64,000 nt of DNA from RUG572 sp964386385 (lineage in GTDB: Bacteria > Verrucomicrobiota > Kiritimatiellia > RFP12 > UBA1067). Where the stretch lies: assembly GCA_964386385.1 (NCBI GenBank), contig CAYLRN010000001.1, forward strand, positions 186,001-250,000, in the 5' to 3' direction. Within the stretch, counting starts at the first letter, position 1; each line of letters opens with the position of its first letter. Of the stretch, positions 33,833 through 42,981 are shown piece after piece. Below the pieces are notes generated by a model. The model was not told the DNA's origin. It saw only the letters and a program-made list of their open reading frames with translations, and ran no database searches. The translations under genes and the position numbers were made by a program.

Positions 33833-34441
33833 TCACCAGCACTTGGCAAAGCACTCCCACATGTCGGCGTGGGACGCGGCGCCGGCGTCGATCGTGCCGA
33901 TGGAACGCTCGCCTAGGTTCTTCGCGCGTCCGAACTTGGCCCGCATCTGCGCCGTCGCCTCGCATCCCGCCCTGGCGGCCTTGGCGGCCGCGTTGACCAT
34001 GGACGAGATTCCGAGCCTGGCATTGGCCTTCAGCGCCTCGACCGCGGGGATGAGCGCGTCCATGAAGGTCTTGTCGCCGACTCTCGCGTCCGTCGCAAGG
34101 TAGAGCTCCTCAAGTCCGGCGGCAAAGACGTCCGCAAGCCCCTGGGAGTTCAGGTCCGTGACGCCAGAGGCGGTAAAATCGCGCATGCCCTCGAAGAACG
34201 CGGCGTAGAGCGAACTCGTCGACCCGCTCACGTTCTTCTCAAGGAGGACCGCAATGTCGAGGAAGAGATACTTGAACTCCGGGTTGGAGGCGGATGCAAT
34301 CGTCTTCAGGGCGGCGACGATGGCCTCGCCATGGTCGCCGTCGCCGCCGGCCGCCGCGTCAAGCGCGGAATACTCCTTTTCGCGGGCGGCAAGCGTTTCC
34401 GCCGCCAGCTTCCAGGCCTGCATGAATCTCTCGGTTGTCAT
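33833..34441 (-). CDS. DhaL-like dihydroxyacetone kinase subunit
   Basis: The 202-residue protein matches the ADP-binding DhaL domain of dihydroxyacetone kinases: GGDGDHGEA with the Mg-binding Asp residues, NVSGSTSSLYAAFF, VGDKTFMDALIPAVEAL and GRAKNLGERSIGTIDAGAAS. DhaL normally works with a DhaK substrate subunit, which is not nearby. The pair with an LsrF-like aldolase suggests that DhaL serves in phosphorylating or processing the aldolase substrate. It has its own promoter and an AAGGAG site. Confidence 0.82.
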   Translation of the reverse strand: MTTERFMQAWKLAAETLAAREKEYSALDAAAGGDGDHGEAIVAALKTIASASNPEFKYLFLDIAVLLEKNVSGSTSSLYAAFFEGMRDFTASGVTDLNSQGLADVFAAGLEELYLATDARVGDKTFMDALIPAVEALKANARLGISSMVNAAAKAARAGCEATAQMRAKFGRAKNLGERSIGTIDAGAASHADMWECFAKCW

Positions 34442-34480
34442 TTTGCGCTCCTTGCGTCAAACTCGTTGAAGATGGACGTG

Positions 34481-34509
34481 ATTGTAGCACAGACGGCGGC
34501 CGACGTCCA
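34481..34509 (-). promoter_or_regulatory. Promoter of the dhaL-lsrF-tsaD gene run
   Basis: On the minus strand TGGACG (34509-34504), 17 bp, TACAAT (34486-34481) with extended -10 TGC. The predicted start is near 34474, about 32 nt before the dhaL ATG. Confidence 0.6.
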
Positions 34510-34538
34510 GCGGCCGCGCCCGCAGCAGCCCGGCTCGA

Positions 34539-35492
34539 TCAGGTGAAGAAGACCTCTTCGCCGTGGAACATGAAGTTCCCGCCGACGACGTACTCCATCG
34601 CCGTCGGGGAGAACCGGTCCTGAACGGTGATGTGGAGGTGTCCGGCGAGGATTGCCTTGAGCAGCGGCTGCTTCCTGAGCGCGGCGATGAAGTCGCGCGT
34701 GACGGGGTCGTCGTGCTGCTTCTTGCAGTCGCCGCGGAAATCCGGGAGCGGGCCGCCGGCGAACTTCCTGTCGGACTTCCAGAACTTGTCGTTCGCGCGC
34801 CAGATGGAGTCCGTGTAGAACGGCACATGCTGGCAGAGGACGATTGGCAGCCCCTTCTTCACCTCGCCGTTGAACAGTTCGACCTGGGTCGGCGTGACGT
34901 AGCCGTAGACGGAATCCATGGAGACGAAGTTGACGCCGTTGACGACCTGGGACGCGAAGTGGATGCCGAACGGATACGCCTTCTGGATGCGCTCGGCGGT
35001 TGCGGCCTTGTTGGCCTCCGTGGGCGTCTCCTTGTCAAGCCACATCGACTGCGAGTACTCGTGGTTGCCCATCGAGCCGAACATCGCCCCGCCGAAGTAC
35101 TTCTTCACGAGGTCGAAGTTCTTCTCGCTCTGCCAGTCGATCATGTCGCCGGTATGGATGACGTAGTCGACGTTCTTCTTCGCCCATTCGAGCGAATCGC
35201 GAAGAGCCTCCTCCTGGCGGCCGCCGAACGTCTTCGTGCGGATTTCCTTCAGCTTCTGCTTCTTCCCGCCCTCGTTTGGATAGGCGTCGGTGAGATGCGT
35301 GTCGGAGATGTGGAGGACGGAAAAGGGCTTCTTCAGTCCGACGTGGACGTGGTTGTAGGCGAGGACGAGGCGCTCGAAGCGTCCGCGGGCCGGGAAGACA
35401 GCAGGGTTGTCGGCGAACGACGGAAGGGCCGCCGCAGCGGCAAGTCCGCCGAGGGAGGCGAGGAAAGTTCTTCTGTCTACGTTTGCGCTCAT
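34539..35492 (-). CDS. Tat-exported calcineurin-like metallophosphoesterase
   Basis: The 317-residue protein starts with a twin-arginine signal (DRRTFLASLGGLAAAAALP), so it is exported folded. The metallophosphoesterase motifs are in order: HISDTHL, HTGDMIDW, GSMGNHE, QHVPF and AGHLHITV. This is the binuclear metal site of the calcineurin-like superfamily; the substrate cannot be told. An AGAAGGAGA site precedes the ATG, and it follows hslO by 84 bp. Confidence 0.85.
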   Translation of the reverse strand: MSANVDRRTFLASLGGLAAAAALPSFADNPAVFPARGRFERLVLAYNHVHVGLKKPFSVLHISDTHLTDAYPNEGGKKQKLKEIRTKTFGGRQEEALRDSLEWAKKNVDYVIHTGDMIDWQSEKNFDLVKKYFGGAMFGSMGNHEYSQSMWLDKETPTEANKAATAERIQKAYPFGIHFASQVVNGVNFVSMDSVYGYVTPTQVELFNGEVKKGLPIVLCQHVPFYTDSIWRANDKFWKSDRKFAGGPLPDFRGDCKKQHDDPVTRDFIAALRKQPLLKAILAGHLHITVQDRFSPTAMEYVVGGNFMFHGEEVFFT

Positions 35493-35576
35493 GATGGTTT
35501 CTCCTTCTTCTGTTGAATCATCTGACGGCGTTTCCGCCGAGATTGCCTCCGTTGGCGGCGTCCGCCTCCGAGCGGG

Positions 35577-36443
35577 CTATGCGCCGCCGCATTCGCCTGA
35601 AAGCGTCGCGATCGTCCACGTGCGCCCGCACATGTGGCACGTGACGTCGAGCGTCTGCGGAAGCCGGTCCCGCTCTTCCGGCGGGAGGGCCGCGATGACG
35701 TCCTTGGCGCGTTCCGGGCTGCAGCGGCAGGCGAACGAAAGCGGCGTCGTTTCGCGAACCTCCGCGCGCGGGAGGCCGATCTTCTTCAGGATTGTCCTGA
35801 CGGACGCCGATGCGCCCGCGATCGCCTTCTGCGCCTCGCCTGACGCGAAGAGCTCCGCCACGCGGGCGAACGCCGCAGCGTCTCCGTCTGGAGGGCACTC
35901 CGCCTGGACGCCGCGCGCGAAGACGGGCGCGCCGTCGTCGCCCGCCACGCCGGCCACGGCGTTGACGACGCGCCGCTGCATGGAATTGGCGTAGTACTCG
36001 TCCAGTCCATGCGCCACGGCGCCGGTCTTTCCGATGGCGGTGGCAACGGTGCCGGAGGAAAGGAGTTCGCCCGGCACGGAACGGATGACCTGGAACGTCG
36101 CGGACTCGCCGAAGATGGCGGAATCGGCGAAACGGCCCAGTCCGTCGAAGTCGTCAAGGACCTTCCTGTTGGTGTACCCGCGCAGCGTGCCGGAATTCGT
36201 GGCCTCAACGAGAAAGCCGCCGATGGGGCCTGGGCATGACATCTTCAGCGTGACCGTCTCGTCCGCGCGCGAGCATTCCGCGCCGAGGAGCGAGACGGCG
36301 GCAAGCGCCCGGGCCAGGCACGTGGAGGCCGCAGGGCCGGAAAGGTGTCCGCGCGCAAGCGCGACGGCGGCCGAAGTGCAGTCGACCGCGACGACCGCGA
36401 TTCGCGACGCGGGGTCGTAGATTCTGATTGTCTCGTCCATCAT
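35577..36443 (-). CDS. hslO: Redox-regulated chaperone Hsp33 (HslO)
   Basis: Hsp33 holds unfolded proteins when its zinc-bound cysteines are oxidised. The 288-residue product has the N-terminal Hsp33 fold (KMSCPGPIGGFLVEA, GYTN) and the C-terminal redox switch CRC...CHMC (about 240-275). The start is the first of two adjacent ATGs and overlaps the stop of the gene upstream. All four zinc Cys are present. Confidence 0.92.
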   Translation of the reverse strand: MMDETIRIYDPASRIAVVAVDCTSAAVALARGHLSGPAASTCLARALAAVSLLGAECSRADETVTLKMSCPGPIGGFLVEATNSGTLRGYTNRKVLDDFDGLGRFADSAIFGESATFQVIRSVPGELLSSGTVATAIGKTGAVAHGLDEYYANSMQRRVVNAVAGVAGDDGAPVFARGVQAECPPDGDAAAFARVAELFASGEAQKAIAGASASVRTILKKIGLPRAEVRETTPLSFACRCSPERAKDVIAALPPEERDRLPQTLDVTCHMCGRTWTIATLSGECGGA

Positions 36444-38650
36444 TCTCCTTCACCCTCCTCTTCGATGAAGCGCACGGTGGCGTCCTCAAGCGCGCTCATC
36501 ACGTTCGCCGCGTTCTCGTCCTCCAGTTCGCGGATGTCGTCGAAGCGGAACCCGCCGTCCGGATGCAGGACGAAGCCCATGAACGCCTGCCGGAACGAAT
36601 CGAGGCGCCTGGCCTGGCGTTCAAGCGCCCAGAGGGCGAAGCGCCACTTCGGCAGGAATCCGAAGCGCGTGGGAAGGCCGGGGTCGAACGACTCGAAGCT
36701 GTCGCGCCGCACGGTGAACTGCCATTCCATCGCGCGCGTCCGGAAGGCGAAGCCGGCGAAGAAGCGCTCGGCGAGTTCCACGACCGGGACGCACGGATGG
36801 GCCGCCGCGTATTCCGCGAGATGGCGCGCGTACGTGCCGACGTAGAAGTCGCGTATCGCGGAGAGGTTGCGCTCGGTCAGCGAGACGTCAGGCCATCCGA
36901 GCGTTCCGCGTATGGAGCAGCAGGCGACGCCCTGCGGCATGGGGCGGCCCGCGTTCACGTCGTAGTCGAAGCGGTATATCTCCTTGCCGACGCCGTAGAT
37001 GGGGGTCTTCGTGGCGGCGTCGAACTTCTTCATCGCCATGTTCTGCGCGGCCGCGTCGCCCATCACGAACGCCAGGGCGAGGACGACCTGCGGGTCCTCG
37101 CCCGCGTCGGCGCCGCCGAACTCGCCGGCCACCTGGAAGTACGTCGCAGGGAGGTCGACGAGCGGCTCTCCCTCGCAGCGCGTCCGGACGATGTAGTCGT
37201 ACATTCGTCTGGCGCCGTTTTCGCGGCGGCGCAGGAGACGGTATTCAGGCAGCGAGACGCCGAGCGCCTTGAACGCCTGGGCGCGGGAGACGACGTAGCT
37301 TCCGTAGCCGGTGCCGGTGTGGGAGAGGCGCTTCTCGACCATTGACGCGACGAGCGGTCGCTGGTTCGTCTTGTAGACAATCTCCCGCGTCTTGCCCATG
37401 CCGATCCGGCGCGTCTCGTCCTCTGCGTCCGCGTCGTCCGTGCGCAGCTCGTAGACGTTGGCGTACTCCACCTGCTCGTCCTCGCTCATTAGGCCGCGTA
37501 TGTTGGCGAGAAGCGTCTCCGTCCGCGCGTCCGCGCCGGGGTGGAACGCCGGACGCCCGTCAGAAAAGGTCGCGCCCGGCAGGGCCGTCCGGCGGTCGTC
37601 GAACGCGGGAGTTGCGCCTTCGCCCATGCCGGAGTAGATCTCGCCGGTGAGGTGCATGTAGAGGATTTCGACGAAGTCCTTCGATGCGTCATCGGCCAGT
37701 TCCGCCCGCGTGAGGAGAGACTTGCAAAGGGCGTCAAGCTCGTCTATCTTGGCGGCGGCCTCGTCCTGCGATATCCGCCCAAGCGCGATTCGCGCCATGA
37801 GCGTCTCCAGTTCCGGGATCAGACGCTCGTGGGCCGCGCCGCGCAGCATTCCGAAGAACTCGACCTCGTGGTGTCCGAAGCACTTCGGCTGGCGCAGGAA
37901 GGAAGTGGAATGACCCTCGAAGACGGCGGTGAGCTCATGGAGCGCGGCGCAGAACGCGGAGTAGTCCGAACGCGCCCATCCGGCGAAGTCGTGGAAGTCG
38001 GGATAGGAGAGGAAATGGACGCCACGCGCGGCATGGTAGTACAGGAGGCGGGTTGAAATGCGCTTCCGGCTTGCGGCGATGGCGACGGACATTTCGCGCG
38101 CGGTCCAGACGAGCGGCTTGACGCGCCACTCCTGGCCCAGGGCGCGGTAATGCTCGAGCGTCTGCACGTTGCGGTCCGCCATCAGCACGTTCTCCATCGA
38201 GAAGCGGAGAGTCTGGACGAGCCAGGCGTCGAGCCGCACAAGGCGGCGGCAGGGGACCTCCCGCTGGGAGATCTCCAGCTTCCCGTCGACGACGTTGGCG
38301 CAGAGGACGTCGTACGTCATCACGTCGCCGCGCTTTTGCGGCGAAAGGCGGCAGAGGTCCCAGAAGTGTCCCTGCAGAAGCGGCAGCGCGGCGACGGAGT
38401 GGTTGCCGGTGGTGACGGTCATTACGTGTCCGCGAGCGCCGTGGACGAGCTTCGCCTTCTCGACGAGCAGGACGGACGCATGGGCGTCGAGGTCCGTCCA
38501 AACGCCGTTTTCGAAGACGAACGTGTCGTCGCCGAGGTCGTATCCGGTGAAACGCCTCGTCCGCCCCATCGCGCGCGTGACGACGCATGTGGCGCGTCGT
38601 TCGGCATCGCGGCGGATGCGGGAGAGGAGGTGTTTCACGGACGACTTCAC
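36440..38650 (-). CDS. Large protein of unknown function
   Basis: The 736-residue product has no signal peptide, no clear membrane segments and no motif I know. It is mixed alpha/beta in character with several basic and aromatic-rich stretches and an acidic end (EEEGEGE). It starts at a GTG with GAGGAG upstream, 4 bp after the MurU-AmgK fusion, and overlaps hslO by 4 bp. Since it is embedded between widely conserved genes, it is likely expressed and cytoplasmic. It may be lineage-specific. Confidence 0.65.
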   Translation of the reverse strand: MKSSVKHLLSRIRRDAERRATCVVTRAMGRTRRFTGYDLGDDTFVFENGVWTDLDAHASVLLVEKAKLVHGARGHVMTVTTGNHSVAALPLLQGHFWDLCRLSPQKRGDVMTYDVLCANVVDGKLEISQREVPCRRLVRLDAWLVQTLRFSMENVLMADRNVQTLEHYRALGQEWRVKPLVWTAREMSVAIAASRKRISTRLLYYHAARGVHFLSYPDFHDFAGWARSDYSAFCAALHELTAVFEGHSTSFLRQPKCFGHHEVEFFGMLRGAAHERLIPELETLMARIALGRISQDEAAAKIDELDALCKSLLTRAELADDASKDFVEILYMHLTGEIYSGMGEGATPAFDDRRTALPGATFSDGRPAFHPGADARTETLLANIRGLMSEDEQVEYANVYELRTDDADAEDETRRIGMGKTREIVYKTNQRPLVASMVEKRLSHTGTGYGSYVVSRAQAFKALGVSLPEYRLLRRRENGARRMYDYIVRTRCEGEPLVDLPATYFQVAGEFGGADAGEDPQVVLALAFVMGDAAAQNMAMKKFDAATKTPIYGVGKEIYRFDYDVNAGRPMPQGVACCSIRGTLGWPDVSLTERNLSAIRDFYVGTYARHLAEYAAAHPCVPVVELAERFFAGFAFRTRAMEWQFTVRRDSFESFDPGLPTRFGFLPKWRFALWALERQARRLDSFRQAFMGFVLHPDGGFRFDDIRELEDENAANVMSALEDATVRFIEEEGEGE

Positions 38651-38654
38651 GGAA

Positions 38655-40493
38655 TCACTCCTCGTGGCCGCGGCAATGCCCGCCGTGGACGGTGAAATGC
38701 CCGTGGCGGATCTCCTCGCGGGCGATCAGGTCTTCGGCGAAAGCGCCGACGGCGTCAAGGTCAGCCTCGTCCGCCGCCTCAAGGAGGTTCGAGAGCGCGC
38801 GCGGGACATGGCGTTCGAACTGCGTCTGCCCGACGGAGGCGAGGCGGCCGAACGCGCCGAGCGCCTGGACGAGGCGCTGCACGGCGGCGAGATGAAGATG
38901 CTCGACCGGCAGCAGGCGCGCCAGCGCCTTTCGCTCCTTCTCGCCGAGCGGGACGTACGGGTCGTAGAGAAGCGAGGCGAGGTCGTACGCGGCGGGCCCT
39001 AGCCTCATTCCCTGGAAGTCGATGAACGCCATCGTGCCGTCCGCGCGGAAGAGGACGTTGGAACTCTGGAAGTCGCGGTGGACGAGAACCGGGCGCGCGC
39101 GGGAAAGGGTTTCCGCAACCTGCTCCAGCTCGGCGCGGACGGCGTCCGGCATCGCGTCGTAGGCGAAGCGCTCCTTCACGCAGTGCGCCTCGAAGAGGTC
39201 GCGCTCCCACTTGTACAAGTCCGGCCCGAACGGCGGCTCAAGCGCGGCCTCCGCCGCAAGCACGGCCTCCGTGCCGCGCTCCTGCATTGCAGCAAGAGCC
39301 TTCACGACGGGGCGGTAGAGCTCCACAAGCTTCGCTCCCTTCTTCGTGGCGCGCTCCTCAAGCGACCCGCCGGAGACGTCCTCAAGCGCAAGCGCCTTCG
39401 CGTCCGGCAGGTCGGCCAGCACGTTCGGCACGGGGACGCCGGCGGACGCCAGAAGCCGCGCGTGCGAGGCGTAGCGCGCGTTCTCCTGACGCTTCGCGTC
39501 GTCGTACTCGACGGCGACCGCGCGCTCGTCGCCGTGGACGAACCGCCAGAACGTCCGGTCGCTGCCGCGCTCGCCGATGAACTCCGCGGCGACGTCCCCC
39601 GGCTTCCATCCAAGCGCCTGCGCCAGGGCGGACAGCCTGGAGTCCCCCGTCTGGTCCACGCCGACAAGCGCGGCGCGCTCGAACGCGCCGCCTATCATCC
39701 CGCCAGTGACGACGCATCCGGCGAGGTCGGCGGAATCAAGCAGCTTGACGCCGTCGAAAAGCACGTTGGGATTCTCCTCGAACCTGTCGGGGTCGAACGC
39801 GGCGTGGATTTCAAGGTAGCGCTCAAGCGTGCCGGCGTCGCCCCAGTACGAATCGTCCTGAACGCTTCCGACGACGAAGCGTCCCTTCATCGCGGCCTTC
39901 TCGTAGGCGGAGACGATCGTCGAAAAGCCGCTCGGCGGAAGCTCGTCCATCACCGACGGCGAGAGAAGCGCACAGCCGCAGTACGTGTACGTGCCGTGGT
40001 CGCCGGGGACGTCGCTCCTCCAGTTGCAGACACGCCCTTCCGGGTCGGCCTCGACCGTGCGCGGGCCCAGGACGTCTGAAAGCCAGCAGCCGGCGAAGCG
40101 TCCGCTGCGCTCGAAAGCGTCCGCAATCGGCTGGGGATCAAGCCCGTGCGCCACTATGTCGCCGTTCACGAGCCAGAAGTCGTCGCCGCCGATCCATTCG
40201 CGGAGCGGGTTCAGGACGCCGCCAGTCCCGAGGATCTCCTCTTCGGACGACACGCGGACCTTCGCCGCGCCCTTGCGGCTTCCGGCGAACTCGCGTATCT
40301 TCTCCGCCTGCCAGTGCGCGTTGACGGCGACCTCCTCCACGCCCCACGATTCGAGCATCGCGATGATGCGCTCGAGCATCGGAACGCCCCAGACCGGCAG
40401 GAGCGGCTTCGGGGCGACGAGCGTGAGCGGACGCAGGCGCGTCCCCAGTCCCGCCGCCAGGACGACGGCCTTTTTCACTTCGGACGCCTTCAT
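38655..40493 (-). CDS. Fusion of MurU-like nucleotidyltransferase and AmgK-like sugar kinase
   Basis: Residues ~1-240 are a sugar-1-phosphate nucleotidyltransferase (VVLAAGLGTRLRPLT, PKPLLPVWGVPM, LVNGDIVAHG). Residues ~270-612 are an aminoglycoside phosphotransferase-like kinase with VLVHRDFQSSNVLF and AFIDFQGMRLGPAAYDLASLL. In Pseudomonas AmgK and MurU are separate neighbours that turn MurNAc/GlcNAc into UDP-MurNAc. Here one 612-residue chain has both, in the order MurU-AmgK. The linker has a few beta-rich residues. The ATG overlaps the folB stop (ATGA). Confidence 0.8.
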   Translation of the reverse strand: MKASEVKKAVVLAAGLGTRLRPLTLVAPKPLLPVWGVPMLERIIAMLESWGVEEVAVNAHWQAEKIREFAGSRKGAAKVRVSSEEEILGTGGVLNPLREWIGGDDFWLVNGDIVAHGLDPQPIADAFERSGRFAGCWLSDVLGPRTVEADPEGRVCNWRSDVPGDHGTYTYCGCALLSPSVMDELPPSGFSTIVSAYEKAAMKGRFVVGSVQDDSYWGDAGTLERYLEIHAAFDPDRFEENPNVLFDGVKLLDSADLAGCVVTGGMIGGAFERAALVGVDQTGDSRLSALAQALGWKPGDVAAEFIGERGSDRTFWRFVHGDERAVAVEYDDAKRQENARYASHARLLASAGVPVPNVLADLPDAKALALEDVSGGSLEERATKKGAKLVELYRPVVKALAAMQERGTEAVLAAEAALEPPFGPDLYKWERDLFEAHCVKERFAYDAMPDAVRAELEQVAETLSRARPVLVHRDFQSSNVLFRADGTMAFIDFQGMRLGPAAYDLASLLYDPYVPLGEKERKALARLLPVEHLHLAAVQRLVQALGAFGRLASVGQTQFERHVPRALSNLLEAADEADLDAVGAFAEDLIAREEIRHGHFTVHGGHCRGHEE

Positions 40494-40840
40494 GCGGTCC
40501 TCGCAATCCTGACTTCGGCGCTCTGGACGCCGGGGACTCCGCCGAACTTCTTCACGGAGACGGTGACGCCCTCCACGCGCGGATAGGCCAGGCACATGTC
40601 CGCCACGACGTCCGCCGCGCGCTCCAGAAGCCTGCACTTCGCGCGCTCCAGGGCCTCGCGGATGTCGTTGGACAGCGCCGCGTAGTCGACGGTGTCCTCA
40701 AGCGAATCGGACATCGCCGCGTCGCTGAGGTCCGCCGAGAGCGCGACGTCCACCAGCACGCGCTGCGGACGGACCCGCTCGTCCGAACGCTCGCCCAGGA
40801 TGCAGACCACTTCGATTCCGTTGATGCGTATCGCGTCCAT
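40490..40840 (-). CDS. folB: Dihydroneopterin aldolase FolB
   Basis: The 116-residue protein matches FolB-type tunnelling-fold enzymes: IRINGIEVVCILGERSDERVRPQ with the substrate-binding Glu, DTVDYAALSNDIR and VTVSVKKFGG. FolB cleaves dihydroneopterin in folate synthesis; dihydroneopterin-triphosphate epimerase is the close alternative. The ATG at 40840 gives the normal length. No other folate gene is nearby. Confidence 0.85.
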   Translation of the reverse strand: MDAIRINGIEVVCILGERSDERVRPQRVLVDVALSADLSDAAMSDSLEDTVDYAALSNDIREALERAKCRLLERAADVVADMCLAYPRVEGVTVSVKKFGGVPGVQSAEVRIARTA

Positions 40841-40848
40841 GCGCCGCC

Positions 40849-41658
40849 TCACTTCCACTGCATCCGCTGGCGCGGCATGTGCCGCTTCGGCTCCTCCAGC
40901 TGGAGCGCGTACCACTGCTCGCCGATTCCGGAGTTGTTGAAATGCGCCACGCGGTTGTTCGCAAGCACGTCGCGGTTCGCCTTGAGATACTGGTTGTCGC
41001 TCTTCTCAAGCGCGCGGACGAGCGCCCGGTGCGCCTCGTCTATCTCGTTGCGCTTGACGAGGACCCACGAATACGCCGCGGCGAGAAGGACGTTCTGGTT
41101 GTAGCGGAGACGCGCCGCCGCCCTGTCATAGACCTTCTTTATCGCGGCTGACGGCTCGTTGCGCATATACATCCGCGCGATCTTCATCGCCGCCATCGTC
41201 GGATCCATGAAAATCGCCTTTGGCATGAGTTCGTCGACCTTCTCGAAGTCCGGGATCATCCAGTAGAGCTGGAACTGCATCGTGGCGATCTGCCGGCCCA
41301 TCATCGGAATCCAGCGGCGGAATGGATCGAGGGCCGCGGTCTTCTCAAGCGCGGCCTTCACCGCCGCCTTGCGGTCGCGCGCAAGCTCGGCCTCGGCTGT
41401 CTGGACAGAACTCGGCGGACGTATCCGCCACATGGCGAGCTTCGCCTGCATCTGCTTCTGCCCCTCCGCCATCGCGTTCTGCACGTCCGCCATCACGGCG
41501 CCCATGCGCTTCTTCATCCTGAGACCAATCGCGACGTTCACCGCGATGAACGCGAGAACTCCGAAGAAGACGCTCCATCCCGGCCCGAAGACGCCTGGAA
41601 GACCCAGCCCAAGACCGACGACAAGACCGGCAAAGACGGCAATGAAAACAGAGTACAT
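40849..41658 (-). CDS. Membrane-anchored protein of unknown function with TPR-like helices
   Basis: The 269-residue protein has two hydrophobic segments at the N-terminus (about 1-20 and 25-45) followed by a basic, helical cytoplasmic part with Ala-rich helix pairs (ARMYMRNEPSAAIKKVYDRAAARL, LVKRNEIDEAHRALVRALE) that resemble TPR repeats. It ends in a Trp/Lys-containing tail. I recognise no family. AGGAAAAGGA precedes the ATG. Confidence 0.6.
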   Translation of the reverse strand: MYSVFIAVFAGLVVGLGLGLPGVFGPGWSVFFGVLAFIAVNVAIGLRMKKRMGAVMADVQNAMAEGQKQMQAKLAMWRIRPPSSVQTAEAELARDRKAAVKAALEKTAALDPFRRWIPMMGRQIATMQFQLYWMIPDFEKVDELMPKAIFMDPTMAAMKIARMYMRNEPSAAIKKVYDRAAARLRYNQNVLLAAAYSWVLVKRNEIDEAHRALVRALEKSDNQYLKANRDVLANNRVAHFNNSGIGEQWYALQLEEPKRHMPRQRMQWK

Positions 41659-41717
41659 ATTTTCCTTTTCCTGATTGAAATCCCTGAATGAAAACACGGC
41701 GCGGGACGAGACGGCGG

Positions 41718-42401
41718 CTAGCCCCTGCCGCCGAACGAGGCGGGCCCGGCGGCCATTGCGGCCGGGTCGAGCTCCGACAGACTGGAGACGACCATCTCGC
41801 ATCCGGCGAAGTCCGTCTCCACAAGATCGTTGCCGCGGACGCCCACGACGCGCATCCCGGCGGCGACGCCCGCCTTCACGCCGTCCGTGGAGTCCTCCAC
41901 GACGACGCACTCCCCCGGCGCGACGCCAAGGCGTGAGGCGGCCAGCAGATAGCCCTCCGGATCGGGCTTGCCGCGCGAACAGTCCTCGCATCCGACGACG
42001 AAGCGAACGTCGCCCGCCCCGCCGCATATGCGCACCATCTTCTCGATCTCGGATACGGGCGAACCCGACACGATGGCGCATGGGGCGATGCCGGCGGCCG
42101 CGTGGAGGAACTTCCAAGCGGCCGGGATGGCCATCGCCGACGGGTCGGGGACAAGCCGCGCGAAATGGCGGCGCACGGCCGCGACGTCCTCTTCCAGCGT
42201 GGTGGGCGGCAGTGACGGGAACGCATTGCGCAGCGAGACGCGAATGTCGAGCCAGCTGTGGCCGGAGACGATCGGGGCCAGGAACTCGAACGACGTCTTC
42301 TGCCCGCGGTCCGCCAGCCAGTCCACCATCGCCAACGCCCAGAAGCGCTCCGAATCGATCAGAGTGCCGTCAAGGTCGAAGAGGAATGCCGCCGGCCTCA
42401 T
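41718..42401 (-). CDS. HAD-family phosphatase / beta-phosphoglucomutase-like
   Basis: The 227-residue protein has HAD motif I FLFDLDGTLIDSERFW, a helical cap (~20-90), motif II VSGSP, motif III Lys in RGKPDPEGYL and motif IV VVVEDSTDGVKAGVAAGM. It is closest in style to beta-phosphoglucomutase, phosphoglycolate and sugar-phosphate phosphatases. The start ATG shares one base with the ychJ stop. Confidence 0.82.
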   Translation of the reverse strand: MRPAAFLFDLDGTLIDSERFWALAMVDWLADRGQKTSFEFLAPIVSGHSWLDIRVSLRNAFPSLPPTTLEEDVAAVRRHFARLVPDPSAMAIPAAWKFLHAAAGIAPCAIVSGSPVSEIEKMVRICGGAGDVRFVVGCEDCSRGKPDPEGYLLAASRLGVAPGECVVVEDSTDGVKAGVAAGMRVVGVRGNDLVETDFAGCEMVVSSLSELDPAAMAAGPASFGGRG

Positions 42402-42928
42402 CACTTCTTTCCGTGGTACTTGGCGCAGTCGCACTTCTTGAACTTCCTGCCGCTTCCGCACGGGCAGGGGTCGTTGCGGCCGATCTTCGGCTCCTCGCGG
42501 CGGACGGACGCGACGGGGGCCGGTTGCTCGATCTCGCCGTCGATGAAACGCCATTCGCCGTCGATTTTCTTGAAGACGGCCGTCTCGTGATGGTCGCACG
42601 CCTTGCCGTTCGTGGTGTAGTGGGCGACGAACTCCACGACGCCTTCCGCGTCGGCGGCGCCGCCCTTCTCCGTGCGGACGACGTCGATGCCGCCCCACTC
42701 CGCCTGCCGCGACCACTCGCGCGCGCTGTTCGCGTCGAACTCGGCGCGAACCTCCGGGCCGGAGGACTTGTAGAGATACTGCACGTCGCCAACCGCATAC
42801 GCGGTATAGCGCGCCCGCATCAGTTCCTCGGCCGTGGCGGCCTGACGCCCTCCGGAGAGGACGACGCCGCAGCATTCACCGTAAATCTTGCCCGACCTGC
42901 AGGGGCAAAGGTCTCCATTGTTTTTCAT
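42401..42928 (-). CDS. ychJ: YchJ-family SEC-C zinc-binding protein
   Basis: The 175-residue protein has a SEC-C-like motif at each end: LCPCRSGKIYGECCG and NDPCPCGSGRKFKKCDC. The middle has the YchJ core (MRARYTAYAVGDVQYL). Function is unknown beyond zinc binding. The ATG at 42928 lies 7 nt after a -10 element, so the mRNA may be leaderless; an ATG three codons upstream overlaps the -10 itself and is therefore unlikely. Confidence 0.8.
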   Translation of the reverse strand: MKNNGDLCPCRSGKIYGECCGVVLSGGRQAATAEELMRARYTAYAVGDVQYLYKSSGPEVRAEFDANSAREWSRQAEWGGIDVVRTEKGGAADAEGVVEFVAHYTTNGKACDHHETAVFKKIDGEWRFIDGEIEQPAPVASVRREEPKIGRNDPCPCGSGRKFKKCDCAKYHGKK

Positions 42929-42935
42929 GGGCTGC

Positions 42936-42964
42936 ATTCTACCAAAAAGAGGGCGAGTAGTGAA
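42936..42964 (-). promoter_or_regulatory. ychJ promoter, leaderless start
   Basis: On the minus strand TTCACT (42964-42959), 17 bp, TAGAAT (42941-42936) with extended -10 TGG. The start codon is 7 nt downstream. Confidence 0.5.
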
Positions 42965-42981
42965 CTGGTGAATTGCCGGCC

